From Melaminivora jejuensis (GTDB lineage: Bacteria > Pseudomonadota > Gammaproteobacteria > Burkholderiales > Burkholderiaceae_C): DNA of 64,000 bases. Of this stretch, positions 46,749 through 54,199 are shown one piece after another. The translations under genes and the position numbers were made by a program. Under the pieces are notes generated by a model that saw only the letters and a list, made by a program, of their open reading frames with translations, did not search any database and was not told the DNA's origin. How positions within the stretch are numbered: the stretch's first letter is position 1; each line of letters starts with the position of its first letter. The stretch is taken from positions 3,038,001-3,102,000 of the forward strand of contig NZ_JACWIJ010000002.1 of NCBI RefSeq assembly GCF_017811175.1, read 5' to 3'.

Positions 46749-48350
46749 TTATTTGCGGAACATGGCCAACATGCGGCGCGTGACGGCAAAGCCGCCGAAC
46801 ATGTTGACGGCAGTGAGCACCAGCGCGGCAAAGGCCAGCCAGGTGATCAGGCCGTCCGGGCGTCCTGCAGCGCCCATGGCGGGCGGGGCGATCTGCACCA
46901 GCGCACCGATGGCGATGATGCTGGAGATGGCGTTGGTGACGCTCATGAGCGGCGTGTGCAGCGCCGGCGTCACGTTCCAGACCACCATGTAGCCGATGAA
47001 GCAGGCCAGCACGAAGACCGTGAAGTGCGCCAGGAAAGCCTCGGGGGCATGGGCGCCGATGGCCCAGAACAGCACCGCCAGCACGGCAAAGACGATGGAC
47101 AGCGCCTTGGCCGACATGGGCTCGCCCGGGCCGTGGGCAGATTTCTTCTCGACCACCGGCGCAGCCGCCTTGGGCGCCGGGGCGGGCGGCGCGGCCAGCG
47201 GCGGGGGCGGCCAGGTGATGGTGCCGTCCTTGGTCACCGTCAGGCCACGGATGGCGTCGTCTTCCATGTTGACCACGGCCACGCCGTCCTTGGCCTTGCA
47301 CAGCTCCTCGGCCAGGCGCAGCAGGTTGGTGGCGTATAGCGTGGAGGACTGCTTGGCCAGGCGCGAGGGCAGGTCGGTGTAGCCGATGATGGTCACGCCG
47401 TGGCGCACCACCGCCTCGCCGGGCACGGTGAGTTCGCAGTTGCCGCCCTGCTCGGCGGCCATGTCCACGATGACGCTGCCCGGCTTCATGCTGCGCACCA
47501 TCTCGGCGGTGATGAGCTTGGGCGCCGGCTTGCCCGGGATCAGGGCGGTGGTGATGATGATGTCGGCATCCTTGGCCTGCTCGGCGTACATCTGGCGCTG
47601 CGCCGCCTGGAAGCCTTCGCTCATGACCTTGGCATAGCCGCCGCCGCCCGAGCCGTCTTCTTCGTAGTCCACCTTGACGAACTCGCCGCCCAGCGACTTG
47701 ACCTGATCGGCCACTTCGGCGCGCGTGTCGTTGGCGCGCACGACGGCGCCTAGATTCGCTGCCGTGCCGATGGCCGCCAGACCGGCCACGCCGGCGCCGG
47801 CGATGAAGACCTTGGCCGGCGGCACCTTGCCGGCGGCCGTGATCTGGCCGTTGAAGTAGCGGCCAAAGGCGTTGGCCGCCTCGATCACGGCGCGGTAGCC
47901 CGAGACGCCGGCGGTGGAGGTCAGCGCGTCCATCTTCTGCGCGCGCGAGAGGGTGCGCGGCAGGCTGTCGATGGCCAGCACGGTGGCGCCCCTGGCGGCC
48001 AGCTGCTGCATCAGCTCGGGGTTTTGCGCCGGCCAGATGAAGCCGACCAGGATGCCTCCCGGGCGCATCAGCGCCACTTCCTCGGGCGTGGGCGGGCGCA
48101 CCTTGAAGACGATGTCCGACGCTGCCCACAGGGCGGCGGCGTCCGGCAGCACCTCGGCGCCGGCGGCGCGGTAGGCCTCATCGTCGAAGTTGGCAGCCTC
48201 GCCGGCGCCCGTCTCGATAGCAACGACAAAACCCAGCTTGATGAGTTTTTCCACCACGTCGGGTACGCTGGCCACACGCTTTTCGCCGGGGAAGACTTCC
48301 CTGGGTATGCCGATGCGCTGCGCTAGGGGCCGTTGGGGGTCTGCATGCAC
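46749..48350 (-). CDS. pntA: NAD(P) transhydrogenase subunit alpha (fused domains)
   Basis: This protein of about 533 residues carries domain I (IGIPREVFPGEKRVASVP, KVFIAGAGVAGLAAIGTAAN for NAD), RANDTRAEVADQV and MAAEQGGNCELTVPG. A Pro/Ala linker leads to four C-terminal transmembrane helices (VLFWAIGAHAPEAFLAHFTV and following). It hydride-exchanges NADH with NADP+ together with PntB, using the proton gradient. The GTG at 48350 was chosen because AGGAG precedes it, though spacing is short (3 bases). The next conserved residues begin about 13 codons later. Confidence 0.92.
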   Translation of the reverse strand: MHADPQRPLAQRIGIPREVFPGEKRVASVPDVVEKLIKLGFVVAIETGAGEAANFDDEAYRAAGAEVLPDAAALWAASDIVFKVRPPTPEEVALMRPGGILVGFIWPAQNPELMQQLAARGATVLAIDSLPRTLSRAQKMDALTSTAGVSGYRAVIEAANAFGRYFNGQITAAGKVPPAKVFIAGAGVAGLAAIGTAANLGAVVRANDTRAEVADQVKSLGGEFVKVDYEEDGSGGGGYAKVMSEGFQAAQRQMYAEQAKDADIIITTALIPGKPAPKLITAEMVRSMKPGSVIVDMAAEQGGNCELTVPGEAVVRHGVTIIGYTDLPSRLAKQSSTLYATNLLRLAEELCKAKDGVAVVNMEDDAIRGLTVTKDGTITWPPPPLAAPPAPAPKAAAPVVEKKSAHGPGEPMSAKALSIVFAVLAVLFWAIGAHAPEAFLAHFTVFVLACFIGYMVVWNVTPALHTPLMSVTNAISSIIAIGALVQIAPPAMGAAGRPDGLITWLAFAALVLTAVNMFGGFAVTRRMLAMFRK

Positions 48351-48518
48351 TATCTCCTGGAGGTTGGGAATTCCTTGACCGGCGCGCAAAGACTTGCGTG
48401 CTCTGGAGATCCAGGCACCAGGATGAAAGGCTCCGCGACTACACGGTTTGACTGAACCTTAGCTTACATGAAGAAATTTCAGTTGCCTGTCGCTACGCCC
48501 GGCCTGCCGGCAGGGAGC

Positions 48519-48545
48519 AAAAAAAAAGGCAGCCCGAAGACTGCC
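48519..48545 (-). terminator. Rho-independent terminator after fba
   Basis: On the minus strand GGCAGTCTTCGGGCTGCC forms a 7-bp stem (one G-T pair) capped by a TTCG tetraloop, followed by nine T. It lies about 40 bases past the fba stop and separates fba from pntA. Confidence 0.88.
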
Positions 48546-48584
48546 GTAGTACATGGGCGCCGCAGGGCTGCGGACGCGGGAAAA

Positions 48585-49649
48585 TCAGCGCACGACCTGA
48601 GCCAGTTCGCCGGCGGCGTATTTCCTGGCCATCTCGGCCAGCGAGTAGCCCTTGATCTTGCTGGCCTGGCCTTCGCAGCCGAACTCCAGGTAGCGCTGCT
48701 TGCAGATGACCCGGGCGGCCTCGCGCGCCGGCTTCATCCACTCGCGCATGTCGAACTTGTCCGGGTTCTCGGCCTGGAACTTGCGCACCGCGCCGGTCAT
48801 GGCCAGGCGGATGTCGGTGTCGATGTTGATCTTGCGCACGCCGTGCTTGATGGCCTCCTGGATCTCGGCCACCGGCACGCCGTAGGTTTCCTTCATCTTG
48901 CCGCCGTACTGGTTGATGATGGCCAGAAGCTCCTGCGGCACGCTGGAGCTGCCGTGCATGACCAGGTGCGTGTTGGGAATGCGTGCGTGGATCTCCTTGA
49001 CGCGCGCAATCGACAGCACGTCGCCCGTGGGCGGGCGCGAGAACTTATAGGCGCCGTGGCTGGTGCCGATCGCAATGGCCAGGGCATCGAGCTGCGTGGC
49101 CTGGACGAACTGCGCCGCCTCCTCGGGGTCGGTCAGGAGCTGGTCGTGGCTGAGCTTGCCCACGGCACCCACGCCGTCTTCCTCGCCGGCCTCGCCGGTC
49201 TCCAGCGAGCCCAGGCAGCCGAGTTCGCCCTCGACGGTGGCACCGATGCGGTGCGCCATGGCCACCACTTCCTGCGTCACGCGCACGTTGTAGTCGAAGT
49301 CGGAAGGGGTCTTGCCGTCTTCCAGCAGCGAGCCGTCCATCATGACCGAGCCAAAGCCCAGGTCGAGCGCACCCTGGCAGATGGCCGGCGACGTGCCGTG
49401 ATCCTGGTGCATGACCAGCGGGATATGCGGATAGGCCTCGGCGGCGGCGGCGATCAGGTGCTTGATGAAGCTCTCGCCTGCGTATTTGCGCGCGCCGGCG
49501 CTGGCCTGCAGGATCACGGGCGCGCCCACCTCGTCGGCGGCGGCCATCACGGCCTGCACCTGCTCCAGGTTGTTGACGTTGAAGGCGGGGATGCCATAGC
49601 CGTGGTCGGCGGCATGGTCGAGCAGTTCGCGCATCGAGACGAGAGGCAT
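48585..49649 (-). CDS. fba: Class II fructose-1,6-bisphosphate aldolase
   Basis: In this 354-residue zinc-dependent aldolase, [16 protein letters not shown] holds zinc ligands, [20 protein letters not shown] carries the catalytic loop, and [26 protein letters not shown] and [19 protein letters not shown] bind zinc and phosphate. It catalyses cleavage and synthesis of fructose 1,6-bisphosphate. The start at 49649 (MPLVSMREL) matches relatives. It lies downstream of pyk on the same strand, the arrangement usual in Burkholderiales. Confidence 0.96.
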   Translation of the reverse strand: MPLVSMRELLDHAADHGYGIPAFNVNNLEQVQAVMAAADEVGAPVILQASAGARKYAGESFIKHLIAAAAEAYPHIPLVMHQDHGTSPAICQGALDLGFGSVMMDGSLLEDGKTPSDFDYNVRVTQEVVAMAHRIGATVEGELGCLGSLETGEAGEEDGVGAVGKLSHDQLLTDPEEAAQFVQATQLDALAIAIGTSHGAYKFSRPPTGDVLSIARVKEIHARIPNTHLVMHGSSSVPQELLAIINQYGGKMKETYGVPVAEIQEAIKHGVRKINIDTDIRLAMTGAVRKFQAENPDKFDMREWMKPAREAARVICKQRYLEFGCEGQASKIKGYSLAEMARKYAAGELAQVVR

Positions 49650-49764
49650 GGTGTGGATCCGTTCGAAGGTTGGAAGGCGGGAAGGGGAGAGAGAGGCGGT
49701 TGGTAACCGCTTGGTAACCGGCAATTCTAGCCAGCCCCGCCCCACCGACCGACAGCCAGGGGCT

Positions 49765-51201
49765 TCAGCGCACGCGGCAGATCTTGAGCATGTTGGTGCC
49801 GCCCGGCTGGCCCATGGGCTCGCCGCAGGTGATGGCGTACAGGTCGCCCTGCTGCACGATGCCGCGCATCTTCAGATGGCTCTCGGCCTGCTCCAGTGCG
49901 GTGTCGCGGTCGCAGCTGGTGTCCATGAGCAGCGGGCGCACGTTGCGATACAGGGCCATGCGCCGCTGCGTGGCCACCTTCGGCGTCAGCGCGTAGATGG
50001 GGATGTGGATGCGGTGGCGGCTCATCCACAGCGCCGTGGAGCCGCTGTCGGTCATGGCCACAATGGCCTTGGCGCCCAGGTGGTGCGCCGTGAACAGCGC
50101 CCCCATGGCGATCGACTGGTCGATGCGCCCCAGGGTCTGGCCCGTCAGGTCGCCGTCGTGCTCGGGGTCTTCGGCAGCCTCGGCGGCGGCGCAGATCTTG
50201 GCCATCTCCAGCACCGTCTCCAGCGGGTACTTGCCGGCGGCAGTCTCGGCGGACAGCATGACCGCGTCGGTGCCGTCGAGCACCGCATTGGCCACGTCGC
50301 TGACCTCGGCGCGCGTGGGCACCGGGTTGGTGATCATGCTCTCCATCATCTGCGTGGCGGTGATGACCACCTTGTCCATGTCGCGCGCCATGCGGATCAT
50401 CTTTTTTTGCAGCGCCGGCACGGCGGCGTTGCCCACCTCCACGGCCAGGTCGCCGCGCGCCACCATGATGCCGTCGGACACGCGCAGGATCTCCGCCAGC
50501 AGCGGCACGGCCTCGGCGCGCTCCATCTTGGCGATCAGCCCGGGCTTGTGGCGATGCGGCGCCGCCGCCACGTTGCACAGCTGGCGCGCCATCTCCATGT
50601 CGGTGGCGTTCTTGGGAAAACTCACTGCCACATAGTCGGCCTGGAAGCTCATCGCGGTCTTGATGTCCTCCATGTCCTTGGCGGTGAGCGCCGGAGCCGT
50701 GAGGCCGCCGCCTTGCTTGTTGATGCCCTTGTTGTTGGACAGCTCGCCGCCGATGCGCACCGTGGTGCAGACCTGCTCGCCGCGCACCGCATCCACCACC
50801 AGCTCGATCAGGCCGTCGTTGAGCAGCAGCACGTCGCCTGGCTTCACGTCGCGCGGCAGCTCCTTGTAGTCCAGGCCGACGCCGGCCTCGTCGCCGGGCT
50901 CGCTGCGCTCGGCGTCCAGCACGAAGACCTGGCCCGGCTGCAGCAGCACGCGGCCTTCGGCAAAGCGGCCCACGCGGATCTTCGGTCCCTGCAGGTCGGC
51001 CATGATGGCCACCTCGCGCCCGGCGCGCTGCGCCGCCTCGCGCACCATGGCGGCGCGCTGCACGTGGTCTTCGACCTTGCCGTGGCTGAAGTTCAGCCGC
51101 ACCACGTTCACGCCCTCCGCAATCATGCGTTCGAGCAGTTGCGGGTCACTGGAGGCGGGGCCGAGGGTGGCGACGATCTTGGTGGCACGGCGGATGCGCA
51201 T
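49765..51201 (-). CDS. pyk: Pyruvate kinase
   Basis: This 478-residue enzyme opens [13 protein letters not shown] and contains [39 protein letters not shown] in place of the KIE motif, [20 protein letters not shown] and [13 protein letters not shown]. It transfers phosphate from PEP to ADP. The ATG at 51201 was preferred because CAGGAG lies about 9 bases upstream and length matches the family; an in-frame ATG at 51243 has no ribosome-binding site. The C-terminal allosteric domain is complete. Confidence 0.95.
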   Translation of the reverse strand: MRIRRATKIVATLGPASSDPQLLERMIAEGVNVVRLNFSHGKVEDHVQRAAMVREAAQRAGREVAIMADLQGPKIRVGRFAEGRVLLQPGQVFVLDAERSEPGDEAGVGLDYKELPRDVKPGDVLLLNDGLIELVVDAVRGEQVCTTVRIGGELSNNKGINKQGGGLTAPALTAKDMEDIKTAMSFQADYVAVSFPKNATDMEMARQLCNVAAAPHRHKPGLIAKMERAEAVPLLAEILRVSDGIMVARGDLAVEVGNAAVPALQKKMIRMARDMDKVVITATQMMESMITNPVPTRAEVSDVANAVLDGTDAVMLSAETAAGKYPLETVLEMAKICAAAEAAEDPEHDGDLTGQTLGRIDQSIAMGALFTAHHLGAKAIVAMTDSGSTALWMSRHRIHIPIYALTPKVATQRRMALYRNVRPLLMDTSCDRDTALEQAESHLKMRGIVQQGDLYAITCGEPMGQPGGTNMLKICRVR

Positions 51202-51312
51202 GGGAAACAGCTCCTGGATGTAATCGAGTTTCGATTCTTGCATGGGATGCGTTACAGATGCGCGTCGCCGAACTCTTCGGCCCATGCTTGCACTGGATCA
51301 AATCTCATCAAT

Positions 51313-51327
51313 TGAGAATAGTTGTCA
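51313..51327. promoter_or_regulatory. Fur-box-like 7-1-7 palindrome
   Basis: TGAGAATAGTTGTCA matches the Fur 7-1-7 consensus TGATAATNATTATCA at 11 of the 14 specified positions (mismatches at the fourth, ninth and twelfth bases). It is followed by TTCGCATCATGATC in a locally AT-rich stretch between pyk and the transporter remnant, so it most likely served the lost plus-strand gene. Visual match only. Confidence 0.5.
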
Positions 51328-51411
51328 TTCGCATCATGATCATGCCGCCGTGCCGAAGGCGGCGCGGCGCTGTCCCGAGCGGGGTTGGAAGGCCGCAGCA
51401 TCGGCTGATCG

Positions 51412-51743
51412 GGACGACACCGGCACCCAGGGCACCGGGCGCTGGCAACTCGAAGCCAGCACCGACCACAGCCGGGCGCGCGAGCGTGCCGCAGGCCTGA
51501 CGGACGACCTGGACGTGGCCGTCAACCTGCCCTGGCAGCGTGCCAGCGCCGCAGTTGAGCCTGGTGGCCGACATCGGCGCCAGCCGCGCCGCCGACCGCG
51601 AGAGCCGCACGGACAGATTCGGCCTGCTGGGCGCCATCTGGCATGTGGGCGAGGACGTGGATGCCAGCCTGGGCTGGCGGCGCAGCTTCGGCGCCAGCCC
51701 GGCGGTGCATACCCTGGGCGCCGGTCTGACGGTGCGCTGGTAA
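51412..51743 (+). pseudogene. Remnant of an outer-membrane transporter-type barrel (MetA-pathway family-like)
   Basis: Two pieces of one protein family remain. TGTQGTGRWQLEASTDHSRA to TDDLDVAVNLPWQR is the N-terminal part (frame open to about 51546). PQLSLVADIGASRAADRESR, GLLGAIWHVGEDVDASLGWR and HTLGAGLTVRW is the C-terminal part (51540-51743, another frame). Intact relatives have well over 100 residues of barrel between these motifs, so a large internal deletion with frame change joined them. No start codon or signal peptide survives. The upstream Fur-box-like site suggests it was iron-regulated, in keeping with the P19 genes beyond it. Confidence 0.6.
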
Positions 51744-51810
51744 GGCTGTTCCAGAGGGTGTCCACGATCCTGGCGACGCCCTCAGCGCACAACGCCACGC
51801 ACCCGATGCC

Positions 51811-53319
51811 TCACCACCACCAGAACAGCCAGCCCCAGGCGCTGTCCACCCAGGCCAGCGCCAGCACGAAGGGCAGCAGGGCGAGGGCGGCCCGGGCTGG
51901 CCCTGGGGCGGCTGCCTGCCCCTGTCCCTGCTCCAGTCCCAGCCCCTGCCAATGGCGCACGATGGCCACGGCCAGCCACAGCGACCAGGCATTGGCGGCG
52001 GCCAGCAACGCCAGGCGCGCCGCATTGGCCCAGGGCACGAAGACACCCTCGCCGCGCAGCAGCGTCAGCGTGATGGCGCTCAGACCCAGGAACACGCCCA
52101 GTCCGGCCAGCGGGATCAGCGCCTGCGCCAGGTGGTGCAGCCGCTGGCTGCGCCACGGCCCGGCCAGGCGCACGGCCAGCGCCAGCAGCGCCAGCGTCAC
52201 CCCGCCCCAGACCAGCGCGCTGGCGCCGATGTAGGCCAGCAGCAGCGCGCCATCCAGCCAGGTGAGAACGTCGTTGTGCTCCGGGTAGTGCGTGAGCAAC
52301 CACCAGGGCGCGTTGTCCGCCAGCGGCCAGTAGATGTCGCGCTCGACCAGCCAGGTGGCCACCGCCTGCCGGGCGGCGACGAACCAGGGGCTGGCGCTCC
52401 AGTGGAAGGCGCCTATGGCCACGCCCAGCAGGCCGAAGACGATCAGCCAGGTCTGCCAGTGCGTGGCCTCGGTGGCGCCGACGCGCACCACCTCCTGCGT
52501 GGGCGAGCGCCACTGCAGCGCGATTGCTCCCCGGTGCCCGCTGCAGCGCCCGCACATGTGGCAGCCGCTGGCGCCCTGCATGTGGCGCAGCGGCTGCATG
52601 GGCGCGCAATCCACGGCGGGTACGCCGGCGCGGCGCACGATGCGGATGGACTGCGGTGCGCCCGCTGCCGTCCCGGCCCCGGTCTGCAGCGAACGCCGCC
52701 AGGCCTGGTCGTCCACCCGGTAGTGCATGGGCGCCAGCTTGGACAGCAGCGCGAACACGCCGTTGACCGGGCACAGGTAGCGGCACCAGGCGCGCTTGCC
52801 GCGCGTGTACAGGTACCCCACGGCCAGCGCCGCCACGGTGCTGCCGCCCAGCACCAGCAGCGCTGCCTTCGGATACTGATAGACGCTGACCATCTGCCCA
52901 TAGACCGTAGTGCCGACGAAGGCCACGAAGGGCCAGCCGCCCCAGCGCATCCAGCGTGGCACGCCCAGGCCACGGCCACGGCGCGCCGCCCACTCGGTCA
53001 GCGTGCCCTCGGGGCAGAGCACGCCGCACCACAGGCGCCCGAACAGCACCATGCTGACCAGCACGAAGGGCCACCAGATGCCCCAGAAGGCGAACTCGGC
53101 CAGCACCGTCAGATGGTTCCAGGCGCGCGCCGTGGGGCCTGGCAGCGGCAGCAGCGCCGGCACGACGAGCAGCACGGCATAGGCCAGTACCACCGCCCAC
53201 TGCAGGCGCCGCACCACATGGGCATGGGTGCGCAGCCACTCGCCGGCAGCGGCCAGCGCGCGCTGCGCCCACGGCTCAGTAGCCGCCCTTCTTGCCAATG
53301 CCGGCGTAGGTGAATTCAT
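51811..53319 (-). CDS. Membrane polyferredoxin, FtrD-like 4Fe-4S protein
   Basis: This 502-residue membrane protein of the NapH/NosR/FtrD kind has helices near residues 40-60, 70-95 and 120-140. Cysteine clusters are LWCGVLCPEGTLTEW and WCRYLCPVNGVFALL, followed by a ferredoxin-like CHMCGRCSG with an upstream CAPM cysteine; several further helices fill the C-terminal half. In Bordetella FtrABCD the FtrD polyferredoxin works with P19-type FtrA, cupredoxin FtrB and permease FtrC in ferrous iron uptake. The start (53319) lies 44 bases inside the preceding P19 gene, so they are coupled. No FtrB or FtrC gene lies next to it. Confidence 0.78.
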   Translation of the reverse strand: MNSPTPALARRAATEPWAQRALAAAGEWLRTHAHVVRRLQWAVVLAYAVLLVVPALLPLPGPTARAWNHLTVLAEFAFWGIWWPFVLVSMVLFGRLWCGVLCPEGTLTEWAARRGRGLGVPRWMRWGGWPFVAFVGTTVYGQMVSVYQYPKAALLVLGGSTVAALAVGYLYTRGKRAWCRYLCPVNGVFALLSKLAPMHYRVDDQAWRRSLQTGAGTAAGAPQSIRIVRRAGVPAVDCAPMQPLRHMQGASGCHMCGRCSGHRGAIALQWRSPTQEVVRVGATEATHWQTWLIVFGLLGVAIGAFHWSASPWFVAARQAVATWLVERDIYWPLADNAPWWLLTHYPEHNDVLTWLDGALLLAYIGASALVWGGVTLALLALAVRLAGPWRSQRLHHLAQALIPLAGLGVFLGLSAITLTLLRGEGVFVPWANAARLALLAAANAWSLWLAVAIVRHWQGLGLEQGQGQAAAPGPARAALALLPFVLALAWVDSAWGWLFWWW

Positions 53320-53824
53320 AGCGTGCCTCGAAGGGCTTGAACCACGGGCCGACGCCGGTTTCCTTGTCCACATGGCGGCCGAAATGCGCGCCCTGGCCAC
53401 TGCCCGGCGGCTGCACGCTGAGCGTCAGGGTGTACTTGCCCGGCCCCATCAGCTTGACGTTGTCGCCGTAGTGCGGCCCGTCGCTGGCCACCATGGGCAT
53501 CAGCTCGCCTTCGAGCACCTGGGCCTCGCCGGCTTTGGCCAGCCGGTAGCGCACCACCAGATGCGGCACCCAGTCGCCCTCGGCAAAACCGTTGACATTG
53601 CCCTTGGCGGCGCGAATATCGGCCTCCAGGTGGATGTCGGACAGCCGAGCCTCGCGCATCATGCCGGCGGGCTCCATGGCGATGGGCTGCAGATAGACCG
53701 CGCCAACCTCCATGCCGGCGATCACCTGAGCCTTGCCGATCGGCACCTCCGCCGCCTGAATGCCGCCCAGAGCGCCCGCCAGCAGCAAGGCGCCCAGCCA
53801 TTGCGATTTCCATCGTCTGCCCAT
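53276..53824 (-). CDS. Periplasmic P19/Tp34-family iron transport protein (FtrA-like)
   Basis: This 182-residue protein has a signal peptide ending IQAAEV, then an immunoglobulin-like fold with the P19 signatures YLQPIAMEPAGM (metal-binding methionine), HLEADIRAAKGN, WVPHLVVRYRL, MVASDGPHYGDNVKL and a late HFGRHVDKETGVG histidine pair. P19 proteins bind copper and iron and serve ferrous iron uptake at low iron. A TGAGAA/TTCTCA palindrome lies 23 bases upstream of the start, fitting Fur control. It is followed, overlapping, by the polyferredoxin gene. Confidence 0.87.
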   Translation of the reverse strand: MGRRWKSQWLGALLLAGALGGIQAAEVPIGKAQVIAGMEVGAVYLQPIAMEPAGMMREARLSDIHLEADIRAAKGNVNGFAEGDWVPHLVVRYRLAKAGEAQVLEGELMPMVASDGPHYGDNVKLMGPGKYTLTLSVQPPGSGQGAHFGRHVDKETGVGPWFKPFEARYEFTYAGIGKKGGY

Positions 53825-53846
53825 CTCTATCCTCCAGAAACGTTAA

Positions 53847-53861
53847 TGAGAAATGTTCTCA
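53847..53861. promoter_or_regulatory. Fur-box-like palindrome in the P19 promoter
   Basis: TGAGAAATGTTCTCA has perfect 6-bp arms (TGAGAA/TTCTCA) around three central bases and lies in AT-rich DNA 23-37 bases before the P19 start codon. It is placed where bound Fur would cover the promoter. Visual match to the 7-1-7 Fur model. Confidence 0.6.
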
Positions 53862-54199
53862 ATAACAATTGTAGAAAGGGTCTCGGCAGATACAGCGCCG
53901 GCATCATGCGCCGGGACTGATGCGGATCAACAAAGCTGAAAAATCAATGAAATAGGCTCAAAAGCCTTGTTGGGCAAGCGATAGCAGCTATTAAAACAGG
54001 AGTTTTGAGGGGCTGATGCAGGCGGTGTGATGCAGTGCGCTGCGCCCGATGCAGGCGTGCGCTGTCTTGGCTCCTTCCCCCTTGGGAGAGGGAGCCGGCA
54101 AGGGGCAGTGCCAGTGTTCTTCACGGCGCGGCGACTGGGTGCGCGCCTCTGGATGCCGATGGGCAGCTTCTGCGCGCTGCACTGGGGCATTGCAGGGCC
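53862..54199. repeat. Non-coding stretch with repeat copies
   Basis: A copy of the dispersed element in complementary orientation lies at 53942-54000 (AAATAGGCTCAAAAGCCTTG, TTGGGCAAGCGATAGCAGCT, ATTAAAAC). A relative of the G-rich module (CCTTCCCCCTTGGGAGAGGG) lies at 54070-54090. No gene was recognised in the remaining sequence, which lies upstream of the P19 gene and past the end of the large DUF1566 gene. Confidence 0.6.

Noticed and set aside
49690..49725. Direct repeat GGTAACCG before the fba start as a regulator site
   Set aside because: Two short copies only and no known binding pattern; not strong enough to call.
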